From: Serratia liquefaciens
GTDB taxonomy: Bacteria; Pseudomonadota; Gammaproteobacteria; Enterobacterales; Enterobacteriaceae
DNA length: 64,000 bases
Direction of reading: 5' to 3'
NCBI RefSeq assembly: GCF_027594825.1
Contig: NZ_CP088930.1
Location: 2,417,019-2,481,018, forward strand
The position numbers were made by a program, and so were the translations under genes. Under the pieces are notes generated by a model. It worked only from the letters and a program-made list of their open reading frames with translations. It was not told the origin of the DNA and did no database searches. Positions 7,350 to 16,814 of this stretch are shown piece by piece. Position 1 is the first letter of the stretch. The number at the start of each line of letters is the position of its first letter.

Positions 7350-8702
7350 CTAAATGCGAGCCGTTGGATCCGCGGCAAACCAGGTGCCGCGCAGCCTGTG
7401 GCGGTGCCAAATCCACCCGAGCGCAATGCCGCGCAGAGAAAGAAAGACCGCCAGCGCCAGCCATAAGCCATGATTGCCCAATACGGGTACGGTCAGCAGG
7501 GTCAAACCATAACCGGCCGCCGCAACAGCCATGCTGTTGCGCATTTCTGCCCCTCGGGTGGCGCCAATAAACATGCCGTCCAGCAAATAGCACCATACCC
7601 CCACCAATGGCAGCACCACTTGCCACGGCAGATAGTGGCCGGCCAGCGCACGCAGTTCCGGTAACGAGGTCAAGGCGGCAATAATATGCTGGCCGGCAAC
7701 GGCATAAACCAGGCCAAAGGCCAACGCGACCAGACAGGCTTGTCGACAAGCCGCACGCCACACCTTGCGCAATTGGCTATCGTCGCGCGCGCCATAGGCA
7801 TGGCCGGAGTGCGCTTCGACCGCGTAGGCAAAACCGTCTAGCGCGTAAGCAGTAAAGGTCAGTAAGTTCATCAGCACCGCATTCACCGCCACCACCTCGC
7901 CGCCCAGCCGGGCACCGAAGATGGTCAGAGAAGCGAAACACAGCTGCAACAGCAGTGAACGCAGCATAATGTCGCGGTTCAGCGCCAGCAAACGCCGCAG
8001 GTTGCCGCGCCAGGCAGTGCGCAGCATCGGCATGGAAATACCACGCAGGCGCATGACACGCCAGGACAGCCATAAGCCCAGCAGCAGCGTGGCATACTCA
8101 GAAATGGCGGTCGCCGTCGCTGCACCTTGCACATTCCAGCCCAGCCCCATCACCAGCCAGATATCCAGCACGATATTCAATAAATTGCCGACAATCAGCA
8201 GGATCACCGGCGCACGTACGTATTGCACGCCAAGCAGCCAACCCAGGATAACCATGTTCGCCAATGCCGCCGGCGCGCTCAGCCAGCGGATCTCGAGGAA
8301 CAATCGGGCCTGCTCCAGCACGGCTTCGTCGCCACCGACGACCTGCAGCGCCAGATCGATCAGCGGATGGCGTAACGACACAATGGCCACGCCGGCCAAT
8401 ACCGCCAGCAGCAGCGGCTGCATAAAGGCACGCGCCAGCCCCTGTGGATTTTGCGCGCCCAACGCCTGCGCCGTCAGGCCGGTGGTGCTCATACGCAGGA
8501 ATAACAACAGCATGAACAGGAAGCTGGTCGCCATGGCGCCCACCGCCACACCGCCCAGATAAACAGGGCTGTCGAGGTGACCGATCACTGCGGTATCCAC
8601 CAGCCCAAGCAACGGCACGGTAATATTGGAGAAGATCATGGGCAGCGCCAGGTGCCACAAGGCTTTATCGGTATCGCTGGTGAAGGCGGAAAGCAGGCGC
8701 AT
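7350..8702 (-). CDS. dinF: MATE-family efflux protein DinF
   Basis: A 450-residue, 12-helix MATE transporter. Conserved stretches are ALPMIFSNITVPLLGLVDTA, MSTTGLTAQALGAQNPQGLA and EAHSGHAYGARD. The ATG at 8702 follows GGGAAC; a more distant TTG at 8723 is rejected. In E. coli dinF lies just downstream of lexA, is induced with it in the SOS response, and has been linked to oxidative-stress and bile-salt protection. Spacing to lexA here is 101 bases with a hairpin between. Confidence 0.95.
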   Translation of the reverse strand: MRLLSAFTSDTDKALWHLALPMIFSNITVPLLGLVDTAVIGHLDSPVYLGGVAVGAMATSFLFMLLLFLRMSTTGLTAQALGAQNPQGLARAFMQPLLLAVLAGVAIVSLRHPLIDLALQVVGGDEAVLEQARLFLEIRWLSAPAALANMVILGWLLGVQYVRAPVILLIVGNLLNIVLDIWLVMGLGWNVQGAATATAISEYATLLLGLWLSWRVMRLRGISMPMLRTAWRGNLRRLLALNRDIMLRSLLLQLCFASLTIFGARLGGEVVAVNAVLMNLLTFTAYALDGFAYAVEAHSGHAYGARDDSQLRKVWRAACRQACLVALAFGLVYAVAGQHIIAALTSLPELRALAGHYLPWQVVLPLVGVWCYLLDGMFIGATRGAEMRNSMAVAAAGYGLTLLTVPVLGNHGLWLALAVFLSLRGIALGWIWHRHRLRGTWFAADPTARI

Positions 8703-8749
8703 AGTGAAATGTTCCCGTGGCAATGCGGTTTTAATCGGTCAGAAATGAC

Positions 8750-8771
8750 ATCGCCCCAGAGCTGGGGCGAT
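8750..8771. terminator. Hairpin between lexA and dinF
   Basis: ATCGCCCCA (8750-8758) pairs with TGGGGCGAT (8763-8771). The T-run (TTTTAATC) is on the plus-strand side, so for the lexA-to-dinF transcript this hairpin has A residues before it and GTCATTT after it. It may attenuate read-through weakly. Confidence 0.5.
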
Positions 8772-8803
8772 TTTAATCAGAGGGCAGCGTGCAGGCTTAT
8801 GGG

Positions 8804-9412
8804 TTAAACCCAGTCGCCGTTGCGGATCACGCCGACCGCCAAGCCTTCAATGGTGAAGTTCTGCTGACGCAGATCAACCACAATCGGCTGGAATTCGCTG
8901 TTTTCCGGCAGCAGCTCAACCACGTTACCGTGCTTTTTCAGCCGCTTGACCGTCACTTCATCTTCGATGCGCGCCACAACCACCTGGCCATTACGCACGT
9001 CCTGAGTTTTATGCACCGCCAGCAGGTCACCGTCCAAAATACCGATATCACGCATCGACATGCCGTTAACCCGCAGCAGGAAATCCGCGCTCGGTTTGAA
9101 CAGGGAAGGATCCACCTTGTAGTGGCCTTCGATATGCTGCTGCGCCAGCAGCGGCTCACCGGCAGCCACGCGGCCAATCAGCGGTAAACCCTCTTCATCT
9201 TCCATCAGCAACCGAATGCCGCGCGAAGCGCCGGAGACGATTTCGATGACGCCTTTACGCGCCAGCGCTTTCAGGTGTTCTTCTGCGGCATTTGGCGAAC
9301 GGAACCCCAGACGCATGGCGATCTCGGCACGCGTTGGCGGCATGCCAGTGGACGAAATATGATCGCGAATCAGATCATAGACCTCTTGCTGTCTGGTAGT
9401 TAGTGCTTTCAT
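8804..9412 (-). CDS. lexA: SOS repressor LexA
   Basis: A 202-residue repressor of the SOS regulon, the same length as E. coli LexA. The N-terminal winged helix is [20 protein letters not shown]. The self-cleavage bond is Ala84-Gly85 (RVAAGEP). The Ser119 (NGMSM) and Lys156 (VTVKRL) dyad is intact, so RecA-stimulated autocleavage should be normal. Two SOS boxes just upstream show autoregulation. dinF follows on the same strand. Confidence 0.98.
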   Translation of the reverse strand: MKALTTRQQEVYDLIRDHISSTGMPPTRAEIAMRLGFRSPNAAEEHLKALARKGVIEIVSGASRGIRLLMEDEEGLPLIGRVAAGEPLLAQQHIEGHYKVDPSLFKPSADFLLRVNGMSMRDIGILDGDLLAVHKTQDVRNGQVVVARIEDEVTVKRLKKHGNVVELLPENSEFQPIVVDLRQQNFTIEGLAVGVIRNGDWV

Positions 9413-9420
9413 TCCGCCCC

Positions 9421-9436
9421 CTGTTTGTTTATACAG
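9421..9436. promoter_or_regulatory. LexA (SOS) box 1
   Basis: CTGTTTGTTTATACAG is a full CTGT-N8-ACAG match. It lies 9 bases before the lexA start codon. Confidence 0.93.
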
Positions 9437-9441
9437 TCTTG

Positions 9442-9457
9442 CTGTGAGTATATACAG
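9442..9457. promoter_or_regulatory. LexA (SOS) box 2
   Basis: CTGTGAGTATATACAG is a second full CTGT-N8-ACAG match, 5 bases from box 1. It overlaps the -10 element of the lexA promoter. Confidence 0.94.
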
Positions 9458-9475
9458 GTAAGTGCGGCTTGTGAA
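9447..9475 (-). promoter_or_regulatory. lexA sigma-70 promoter
   Basis: On the minus strand TTCACA (9475-9470) and TATACT (9452-9447) are separated by 17 bases. The -10 lies inside LexA box 2, the arrangement known from E. coli. Confidence 0.8.
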
Positions 9476-9533
9476 CCGAAGAATGAATAAAAATCAGGGA
9501 TTAGCGACCCGGATCGCAACGAGCTCGCTTTGC

Positions 9534-9902
9534 TCAGACAAAGTGCTGCCACAGCACCGTGCCCCAAACAAACAGCGCCAAAATCACCGCCAACAATACC
9601 GCCGCCGACCCCATATCCTTGGCCCGGCCGGACAGCTCGTGATACTCGGTCCCCACCCGGTCGACAATCGCCTCAATCGCGCTGTTGAGCATCTCGACAA
9701 TCATCACCAGCACCACCGACCCAATCAGTAAAATGCGCGCTATCGCACCCACGTCCAGCCAAATCGCCAGTATGATAGCCAGCACGGTCACCACCAACTC
9801 CTGGCGGAACGCCGCTTCGTGCTGCCAGGCAGCGGAAAAACCTTTATAAGAGTAGCCGGCGGCTTTAATAATACGGGTCAGGCCGGTTGCTTGGTTCGTC
9901 AT
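9534..9902 (-). CDS. dgkA: Diacylglycerol kinase DgkA
   Basis: A 122-residue trimeric inner-membrane kinase that recycles diacylglycerol to phosphatidic acid. It has an amphipathic N-terminus (TRIIKAAGYSYKGFSAAW), three membrane helices and the active-site signature EMLNSAIEAIVDR. It is next to lexA and divergent from plsB, the order seen in E. coli. The product, phosphatidate, is in the same glycerolipid pathway as PlsB. Confidence 0.96.
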   Translation of the reverse strand: MTNQATGLTRIIKAAGYSYKGFSAAWQHEAAFRQELVVTVLAIILAIWLDVGAIARILLIGSVVLVMIVEMLNSAIEAIVDRVGTEYHELSGRAKDMGSAAVLLAVILALFVWGTVLWQHFV

Positions 9903-10050
9903 GTTTTTAGTGCCTTTCGCAGAGGTAAGTCATAATTAAACAGTCTAGGCCAGGAAGCGCTCACGGCTCCCGGTTTTCCAACACCACAGATCTGCTACCC
10001 GGTTTCTGGTATGCTTGCGGCGCATTGCTAACAAGAGGCTTCACGTTGTT

Positions 10051-12516
10051 ATGTCAGGTTGGCGTAAAATTTATTATAAACTATTGAATTTACCACTCAA
10101 ATTATTGGTAAGAAGTAAGGTTATCCCTTCAGATCCGGTCACGGAGTTAGGGTTGGATCCCTCACGGCCGATTTTGTATGTTTTACCTTATAATTCCAAG
10201 GCGGATTTACTGACGCTGCGCACCCAGTGCCTGGCGCAGGATTTGCCCGATCCTCTCAATCCGCTGGAAATAGACGGCACCGTGCTGCCCAGCCACGTGT
10301 TTATTCACGATGGCCCGCGCGTATTCCGCTATTACACGCCGAAAGAAGAGTCGGTAAAACTGTTCCACGACTATCTGGATCTGCACCGCAGCAACCCGGA
10401 TCTCGATATTCAGATGCTGCCGGTTTCGGTGATGTTTGGCCGCTCTCCGGGGCGCGAAGGCCACGGCACGCCGCATCTGCGCTTGCTAAATGGCGTCCAG
10501 AAATTCTTCGCCGTGCTGTGGCTCGGCCGCGATAGCTTTGTGCGTTTCTCCAATACCGTTTCGCTGCGCCGCATGGCGACCGAGCATGGTACCGACAAGA
10601 TCATCGCGCAAAAGCTGGCCCGCGTAGCCCGAATGCACTTCTCGCGTCAGCGTCTGGCTGCCGTAGGCCCAAGCCTGCCGGCCCGTCAGGACCTGTTCAA
10701 CAAGCTGTTGGCGTCCAAAGCGATCGAAAAAGCGGTTGAAGACGAAGCGCGCAGTAAAAAAATCTCCCACGAAAAAGCCCAGCAGAATGCGATTGCACTG
10801 ATGGAAGAGATTGCCGCCGACTTCTCTTACGAGACGGTGCGCCTTTCCGACCGCGTGCTGAGCTGGACCTGGAACCGGCTGTATCAGGGCATCAACGTCA
10901 CCAACGCCGAGCGGGTACGTCAGTTGGCCCAGGATGGCCACGAGATCGTTTATGTGCCCTGCCACCGCAGCCACATGGACTATCTGCTGTTGTCCTACGT
11001 GCTGTACCATCAGGGCCTGGTGCCACCGCACATTGCGGCCGGCATCAACCTCAACTTCTGGCCGGCCGGACCGATCTTCCGTCGCCTGGGTGCGTTCTTC
11101 ATCCGCCGGACCTTCAAAGGCAACAAGCTGTACTCGACGGTGTTCCGTGAATACCTCGGCGAGCTGTTTACCCGCGGTTATTCGGTGGAGTACTTTGTCG
11201 AAGGCGGACGTTCCCGTACCGGGCGTCTGCTGGAGCCGAAGACCGGCACCTTGTCGATGACCATTCAGGCGATGCTGCGCGGCGGAACTCGCCCTATCAC
11301 GCTGGTGCCGATTTACATCGGTTACGAGCACGTGATGGAAGTGGGGACCTACGCCAAAGAGCTGCGCGGGGCGACCAAAGAAAAAGAGAGCCTGCTGCAG
11401 ATGCTGCGCGGCTTGCGCAAGCTGCGTAATCTCGGCCAGGGCTACGTCAACTTCGGCGATCCCCTGCCGCTGACCACCTACCTGAACCAGAATGTGCCGC
11501 AGTGGCGCGAATCGATTGACCCGATCGAATCCCAGCGCCCAAGCTGGCTGACGCCGACGGTCAACGATCTGGCGGCCAAGATTATGGTGCGCATCAACAA
11601 TGCCGCAGCGGCCAACGCCATGAACCTGTGTTCCACGGCGCTGCTGGCCTCACGTCAGCGTTCACTGACCCGCGAACAGTTGCTTGAGCAGTTGGAATGC
11701 TATCTGCAACTGATGCGCAACGTGCCTTATGCCGACGACGTGACCGTGCCGACCCAAACGCCGGATGAGCTGCTGGATCACGCGCTGAACATGAACAAGT
11801 TCGAGGTGGAAAAGGATAACATCGGCGATATCATCATCCTGCCGCGCGAGCAGGCGGTGCTGATGACCTATTACCGCAACAATATCCACCACCTGCTGGT
11901 TCTGCCGTCACTGATTGCCACCATCGTGATGCACCATCGCCGGGTATCTCGCGCTGAACTGCTGCGCCAGATTGGTTTGATTTACCCGATGCTGAAAGCC
12001 GAGCTGTTCCTGCACAACGACAAGGAACAACTGCCGGAGGTGCTGCAGCCGCTGATCGAGGAAATGATCCGTCAGCAACTGATCTGCGATAAGGGTGACG
12101 ATCTGGTATTGAATCCGGCCCGCATCCGCCCATTGCAGTTGTTGGCCGCCGGCATTCGTGAAACCCTGCAACGCTATGCCATCACCATGTCTATCCTCAG
12201 CGCCAACCCAAGCATTAACCGCGGTGCGCTGGAGAAAGAGAGCCGTATCATGGCGCAGCGTTTATCGGTGCTGCACGGCATCAACGCGCCGGAGTTCTTC
12301 GACAAGGCGGTGTTCTCTACCCTGGTGGCAACGCTGCGTGAAGAAGGTTACATCAACGATATCGGCGATGCGGTGCGTGAGCACACCATGGAGGTGTACA
12401 ACATGCTGAGCGACCTGATTACCCCGGAAATCAAACTGACCATTGAAAGCGTCAGCATGCCGGCGGAAACCAACGCTCTGCCAGAGGCGGACGCAGCGGA
12501 AGAGAAAGACCAGTAA
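10051..12516 (+). CDS. plsB: Glycerol-3-phosphate acyltransferase PlsB
   Basis: An 821-residue inner-membrane-associated enzyme that makes lysophosphatidic acid from glycerol-3-phosphate and acyl-ACP or acyl-CoA. The acyltransferase motif HRSHMD is at residues 305-310, followed by [31 protein letters not shown] and the PIYIGYE motif. A reading from 10015 is possible, but alignment with E. coli PlsB (MSGW start) puts the ATG at 10051. It is divergent from dgkA. A bidirectional terminator separates it from ubiA. Confidence 0.97.
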   Translation: MSGWRKIYYKLLNLPLKLLVRSKVIPSDPVTELGLDPSRPILYVLPYNSKADLLTLRTQCLAQDLPDPLNPLEIDGTVLPSHVFIHDGPRVFRYYTPKEESVKLFHDYLDLHRSNPDLDIQMLPVSVMFGRSPGREGHGTPHLRLLNGVQKFFAVLWLGRDSFVRFSNTVSLRRMATEHGTDKIIAQKLARVARMHFSRQRLAAVGPSLPARQDLFNKLLASKAIEKAVEDEARSKKISHEKAQQNAIALMEEIAADFSYETVRLSDRVLSWTWNRLYQGINVTNAERVRQLAQDGHEIVYVPCHRSHMDYLLLSYVLYHQGLVPPHIAAGINLNFWPAGPIFRRLGAFFIRRTFKGNKLYSTVFREYLGELFTRGYSVEYFVEGGRSRTGRLLEPKTGTLSMTIQAMLRGGTRPITLVPIYIGYEHVMEVGTYAKELRGATKEKESLLQMLRGLRKLRNLGQGYVNFGDPLPLTTYLNQNVPQWRESIDPIESQRPSWLTPTVNDLAAKIMVRINNAAAANAMNLCSTALLASRQRSLTREQLLEQLECYLQLMRNVPYADDVTVPTQTPDELLDHALNMNKFEVEKDNIGDIIILPREQAVLMTYYRNNIHHLLVLPSLIATIVMHHRRVSRAELLRQIGLIYPMLKAELFLHNDKEQLPEVLQPLIEEMIRQQLICDKGDDLVLNPARIRPLQLLAAGIRETLQRYAITMSILSANPSINRGALEKESRIMAQRLSVLHGINAPEFFDKAVFSTLVATLREEGYINDIGDAVREHTMEVYNMLSDLITPEIKLTIESVSMPAETNALPEADAAEEKDQ

Positions 12517-12535
12517 TTCGTTGATATAGAAAACA

Positions 12536-12561
12536 AAAAGGCACCCAAGGGTGCCTTTTTT
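12536..12561. terminator. Bidirectional terminator between plsB and ubiA
   Basis: AAAAAGGCACCC pairs with GGGTGCCTTTTTT around an AA loop. A-run and T-run flank the GC stem, so it can end both convergent genes. Confidence 0.92.
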
Positions 12562-12576
12562 ACTGTCCGAATGCGG

Positions 12577-13449
12577 TCAACTTTGCCAGAAACTCAGCGC
12601 AATACCGATAAACAGCACCAGCCCAACATAGTTGTTATCCAGGAATGCTTTGAAACAGGCATCCCGTTCACGGCCGGCAATTTGTTTTTGCTGATGGATA
12701 AACAGGGCGCCCGCCAGCAACAGCGACCAATAAAACGCGCCGCTCAACTGCGCCAGATAGCCCACCCACAGCATCAGCAGCAAGGTGGCAAACTGCAGCA
12801 GGCCGACGATCAGCTTGTCGTAGCGACCGAACAATATGGCGGTGGATTTCACGCCAATCTTCAGGTCATCGTCGCGATCGACCATGGCATACAGCGTATC
12901 GTAGGCCACCGTCCAGCAGATGTTGGCCAGCAGCAGCAGCCAGCAGCTTAGCGGCAGCGATTCGCTGACGGCGGCGTAGGCCATCGGAATGCCCCAACCA
13001 AACGCGGCGCCCAACACGAACTGCGGCAGATGAGTGACCCGCTTCATAAACGGATAGGCCCATGCCAGCGCCAGCGCAGCCAAAGACAGCCAGATAGTCA
13101 TCGCATTCAGCGTCAGCACCAGCGCGAACGAAATCAGCACCAGCACCACGAACAGGATTTTGGCCTCTTTTTCGCTCACCCGGCCGCTGGGCATCGGGCG
13201 TCCGGCGGTACGCTTCACATGGCCATCAACAGCGCGATCGGCATAATCATTCACCACACAACCGGCGGCACGCATCAGGAAAACCCCCACCACGAACACC
13301 AGCAGGATAGACAGCGACGGCACGCCCTTCCCCGCCAGCCACAGCGCCCACAGCGTCGGCCACAGCAACAGCAAGGTACCAATAGGTTTATCGATGCGCA
13401 TCAGATGGCTATAAGCCTGCCATTTACTTTGAATCACGCTTCCCTCCAA
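12577..13449 (-). CDS. ubiA: 4-hydroxybenzoate octaprenyltransferase UbiA (TTG start)
   Basis: A 290-residue polytopic prenyltransferase that attaches the octaprenyl tail to 4-hydroxybenzoate in ubiquinone synthesis. The two aspartate-rich magnesium-diphosphate motifs are NDYADRAVD (67-75) and [13 protein letters not shown] (about 190). An ATG at 13467 overlaps the ubiC stop, but GAGGA 7 bases before TTG 13449 and an exact 290-residue alignment with E. coli UbiA make TTG the likely start. It follows ubiC in one operon. Confidence 0.94.
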   Translation of the reverse strand: MEGSVIQSKWQAYSHLMRIDKPIGTLLLLWPTLWALWLAGKGVPSLSILLVFVVGVFLMRAAGCVVNDYADRAVDGHVKRTAGRPMPSGRVSEKEAKILFVVLVLISFALVLTLNAMTIWLSLAALALAWAYPFMKRVTHLPQFVLGAAFGWGIPMAYAAVSESLPLSCWLLLLANICWTVAYDTLYAMVDRDDDLKIGVKSTAILFGRYDKLIVGLLQFATLLLMLWVGYLAQLSGAFYWSLLLAGALFIHQQKQIAGRERDACFKAFLDNNYVGLVLFIGIALSFWQS

Positions 13450-13466
13450 GGTATTTCCTCTCCTCA

Positions 13467-13991
13467 TTATTCGGGGTCAGTACTGCCCGCGGCGTACAGC
13501 GGCGAAGCCGGTAGAAACAGTTCGGTCAGCAACAGCGGTTTACCCGCCAGTCGCAGGCGGGAACGGCGTGCCCACAGCGCATCTTGCCGACCGATATGGA
13601 TGTAATCGCGAGTTAACTCGTCGCTGCTAAAAAGATAGCGCCCTAGCGGCAGCGTGCCCAGATCCACCAGCGCCAGATCCGGGCCGGTCAGGGTTTCCTG
13701 CGGGATCACCGTACGCCCCAGCAGCCAGGGCTGGTTGTCACCCAACAGCACGATTTCACGCAGCCAGTATCGTGGGCTGTCCGGCAGGTGCTCAGCTTCC
13801 TCACCCAGTTGATCACGAGTGACAAAACATTCACGCTGCGGCTCAACGTGCACACGGCCACAGTGGCGTTCAAAGCGACGAGTCATGGATCCTAACTCCA
13901 TCAGCCAATCGCTGACGGCGGCGGGTGCCGGAGGGTGTTGCGCGGATAACCACTCCAGCGGCGGCAGGATGGAATCCTTATTGCCAGACAT
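13467..13991 (-). CDS. ubiC: Chorismate pyruvate-lyase UbiC
   Basis: A 174-residue enzyme that splits chorismate to 4-hydroxybenzoate and pyruvate, the first step of ubiquinone synthesis. Recognisable parts are [37 protein letters not shown] with the substrate-binding arginine, and the C-terminal LTRDYIHIG...LFLPASPLY with the conserved glutamate. UbiA, encoded directly downstream, uses its product. E. coli UbiC is 165 residues; the few extra residues are at the C-terminus. Confidence 0.93.
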   Translation of the reverse strand: MSGNKDSILPPLEWLSAQHPPAPAAVSDWLMELGSMTRRFERHCGRVHVEPQRECFVTRDQLGEEAEHLPDSPRYWLREIVLLGDNQPWLLGRTVIPQETLTGPDLALVDLGTLPLGRYLFSSDELTRDYIHIGRQDALWARRSRLRLAGKPLLLTELFLPASPLYAAGSTDPE

Positions 13992-14237
13992 TGTTCTACT
14001 CCATGCCGGACGCCGCGCTCTGCAGCCGCGTCAGACCAGACAAACCGTTAACAGATGCCCATTGTAACGCAGAAATTCAAAAGCGGCAGGCTGATTCGTG
14101 GCGTTGCGCACAGCAAAATAACGCCCGAAAAAGCAGCACAATGTCATCTCTCTGACATCTGTTTTCTTTACCTTCGTTCACCGGAGCGATGGGGATTCTG
14201 TGATCCTCTGCAAACTTTCGCCTCAGCCACATTGCTT

Positions 14238-14255
14238 TATCTACGCGCGTAGATA
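14238..14255. promoter_or_regulatory. Perfect 18-bp palindrome, candidate operator of the LacI-type regulator
   Basis: TATCTACGCGCGTAGATA is its own reverse complement, with a central CG as in LacI/PurR-family operators. It lies 131 bases before the transporter gene that starts the regulator's operon. The rest of the 394-base gap 13992-14385 holds the ubiC promoter region and a 7-bp hairpin (GCGCCAT/ATGGCGC, 14342-14360) in the transporter leader. Confidence 0.6.
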
Positions 14256-14385
14256 GTCTTGTGCCGCAGCGTTGAATCGCCATCAGTCCAACACTTTGTC
14301 AGCAAACCTTCTTGCCGACACCAGGGAAACCATCTTTAACGGCGCCATTTATTATGGCGCATGACGAAAAGAGGATATCAATGCC

Positions 14386-15768
14386 ATGAGCGAAACAACG
14401 CTTGCACACCAACAGGCCGCCGGCGATACGCTGGCGGCCGACGAACGCTTGGCCACCAAAGAAGGGCGCGGCCAATTCTGGCGTGCCACTTTTTCCTGCT
14501 GGCTCGGCACCGCCATGGAATATGTCGATTTCGCGCTGTATGGTCTGGCGGCCGGTATGGTGTTCGGCGACGTGTTCTTTCCCGAAGCCACACCGATAGT
14601 GGCGCTGTTGGCCAGCTTTGCCACTTACTCCGTCGGCTTTGTCGCTCGTCCTATCGGTGCATTGGTGTTCGGCTGGATTGGCGATCGCAAAGGCCGCCGC
14701 GTGGTACTGCTCACCACGGTTGCGTTGATGGGCGTTTCTACCACGCTGATCGGGCTGATCCCCTCCTACGCGCAAATAGGCGTTTGGGCGCCTGTCTGCC
14801 TGGTGATCCTGCGTTTTGCGCAAGGCTTCGGTGCCGGAGCGGAGCTCTCCGGCGGCGCGGTGATGCTGGCAGAATACGCACCGGCAAAACGACGCGGTCT
14901 GGTCGCTTCGATCATCGCCATCGGTTCCAACAGCGGCACCCTGCTGGCGTCGCTGGTGTGGTTGTTAGTGTTGCAGTTGGACAAAGCGGATCTGATCGCC
15001 TGGGGGTGGCGTATTCCGTTCCTTGCCAGCATCCTGATCGCCGCAGGAGCACTCTACCTGCGCCGCCACGTACGCGAAACGCCGGTGTTTGAACGTGAAC
15101 TGCAGCAAAACCACCAGCGGATGCTGGAAAATACCCCCACCGAGCCGGATAACCGCAGTTATTTGCAACGCACCAAAGCTTTTTGGATCATGCTTGGCCT
15201 GCGCATTGGCGAGAATGGCCCCTCCTATCTGTGTCAGGGCTTTATCGTCGGTTACGTCGCCAAAGTGCTGATGGTGGACAAGTCGGTGCCCGCGCTGGCG
15301 GTAATGATCGCCTCGCTGTGCGGTTTCCTGGTGATCCCCCTGGCCGGTTGGCTTTCCGATCGCTTCGGCCGTCGCATCACTTACCGCTGGTTTTGTCTGC
15401 TGCTGGTGTTGTATGCCTTCCCGGCGTTCTGGCTGCTCGACAGCCGCGAACCGGCAACCGTCATTTCAGTGATTGTGGTCGGCATGTGCATCGCCTCGCT
15501 GGGTATTTTCGGCGTGCAGGCGGCCTACGGCGTGGAGCTGTTCGGCGTCAAGAATCGCTATTCGAAAATGGCGTTCGCCAAGGAGCTGGGGTCGATCCTT
15601 TCCGGCGGTACCGCTCCGCTGATCGCCACCGCGTTGCTGTCCGGCTTCGGTCACTGGTGGCCTGTCGCCTGCTATTTTGTTGTAATGGCGGCCATTGGCT
15701 TAATCACCACCTTCTTTGCACCGGAAACCCGCGGCCGCGATCTTAACCTGCCGCAGGATGCGGCGTAA
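14386..15768 (+). CDS. MFS transporter, metabolite:H+ symporter (MHS) type
   Basis: A 460-residue, 12-helix permease. MHS/ProP-ShiA features are WRATFSCWLGTAMEYVDFAL in helix 1, ARPIGALVFGWIGDRKGRR (the GxxxDRxGRR loop 2-3 motif) and LRFAQGFGAGAELSGG. An internal KxxGR-like loop motif appears in the second half (WLSDRFGRR). GAGGA at 14371-14375 supports the ATG. It leads an operon with a LacI-type regulator and a nucleoside hydrolase, so a nucleoside or related substrate is plausible, but this is inferred from context only. Confidence 0.85.
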   Translation: MSETTLAHQQAAGDTLAADERLATKEGRGQFWRATFSCWLGTAMEYVDFALYGLAAGMVFGDVFFPEATPIVALLASFATYSVGFVARPIGALVFGWIGDRKGRRVVLLTTVALMGVSTTLIGLIPSYAQIGVWAPVCLVILRFAQGFGAGAELSGGAVMLAEYAPAKRRGLVASIIAIGSNSGTLLASLVWLLVLQLDKADLIAWGWRIPFLASILIAAGALYLRRHVRETPVFERELQQNHQRMLENTPTEPDNRSYLQRTKAFWIMLGLRIGENGPSYLCQGFIVGYVAKVLMVDKSVPALAVMIASLCGFLVIPLAGWLSDRFGRRITYRWFCLLLVLYAFPAFWLLDSREPATVISVIVVGMCIASLGIFGVQAAYGVELFGVKNRYSKMAFAKELGSILSGGTAPLIATALLSGFGHWWPVACYFVVMAAIGLITTFFAPETRGRDLNLPQDAA

Positions 15769-15790
15769 TCGGGGCGTACAGGAACCCAAC

Positions 15791-16792
15791 TTGGATAATC
15801 AATCCGCGCGACGCATCACCCGTGCCGACGTCGCCCGCGTAGCGGGCACCTCGGTAGCGGTAGTCAGCTACGTGATCAACAACGGACCACGCCCGGTAGC
15901 GGAAGCCACCCGCTTGCGGGTACTGGCGGCAGTCGAGCAAACCGGTTACCGACCAAACGACATCGCCCGGGCGCTGGCTTCAGGCAACACCCTGACCTAC
16001 GGGTTGGTAGTACCCGATATCTCCAACCCGTTTTTTGCCACCCTGGCCCAGGCGTTGCAGCGAGAGGCTTTCAGCCACGGTCGGGTACTGCTGTTGGGTG
16101 ACGCCGGTGACGACCGCCAGCGCGAGCACGACCTGATTAATCATCTGCTGCGCCGTCAGGTTGACGGGTTGCTGTACACCAGTGTCGATCGCCATCCCTG
16201 GTTCGATCTGATCCGCGCATCCGGCACGCCATGCGTAATGATTGACACCATAGACAGCCATGCCGGCATCTGCGCCATTCGCGTCGACGAACGTGATGCA
16301 GCCTGTCAGGCAACCCGCCATCTGTTGCAGCACGGTTATCAGGAGATCGGCATTTTTGTGGGCCCCTTGACCATGCTCAACGCGCAGGACCGCCTTAACG
16401 GCTGGCGTGATGCGCTGAAGGAAGCGGGCATTGCGCCACGCGAAGAGTGGATATTCGAAGCCCCCTATACCCGTCAGGGGGGCTATCAGGCCAGCCAGAA
16501 AATGCTGCAAGCTCCCCGGCCACGGGCCATATTCACCTCTAACGAACAGCAGGCGCTCGGTTGCCTGTCGGCACTGGCAGAACACCGGCTTCGCGTGCCG
16601 GACGATCTGGCTATCATTTGTTTTAACGGCACCCAGCAGTCCGAGTTCAGCGTGCCGCCGCTCAGTGCGGTCGAACAACCGATTGACGCCATGGCCAAGC
16701 GAGCCATCGCCATGCTGGCCGCCGGTGCTGCGCAGCCAGAGCTGCACGAATTCGCTTTCCAACTGCATATCCGCCGATCGTGCGGCTGTTAG
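15791..16792 (+). CDS. LacI-family transcriptional regulator (TTG start)
   Basis: A 333-residue regulator. The DNA-binding domain is RRITRADVARVAGTSVAVVS with YVINNGPRPVAEATR and the hinge helix RPNDIARALASG. The periplasmic-binding-like core starts at YGLVVPDISNPFFATLAQAL. The reading frame extends back into the transporter gene, but TTG at 15791 has AGGAA 7 bases upstream and no ATG or GTG fits. Its N-terminus is 22 bases after the transporter stop. It probably controls its own operon through the palindrome at 14238; the effector is likely a nucleoside or breakdown product. Confidence 0.88.
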   Translation: MDNQSARRITRADVARVAGTSVAVVSYVINNGPRPVAEATRLRVLAAVEQTGYRPNDIARALASGNTLTYGLVVPDISNPFFATLAQALQREAFSHGRVLLLGDAGDDRQREHDLINHLLRRQVDGLLYTSVDRHPWFDLIRASGTPCVMIDTIDSHAGICAIRVDERDAACQATRHLLQHGYQEIGIFVGPLTMLNAQDRLNGWRDALKEAGIAPREEWIFEAPYTRQGGYQASQKMLQAPRPRAIFTSNEQQALGCLSALAEHRLRVPDDLAIICFNGTQQSEFSVPPLSAVEQPIDAMAKRAIAMLAAGAAQPELHEFAFQLHIRRSCGC

Positions 16793-16814
16793 TTTATTGA
16801 TTCAGGTAACCGCT

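Noticed and set aside
7798..7821. Possible intein, frameshift or split in dinF
   Set aside because: The dinF frame is continuous and collinear with E. coli DinF.
16431..16814. N-terminal extension of the nucleoside hydrolase frame into the LacI gene
   Set aside because: The family N-terminus MRLIIDCDPGNG begins at 16815 with a ribosome site; the upstream part is out-of-frame LacI coding sequence.
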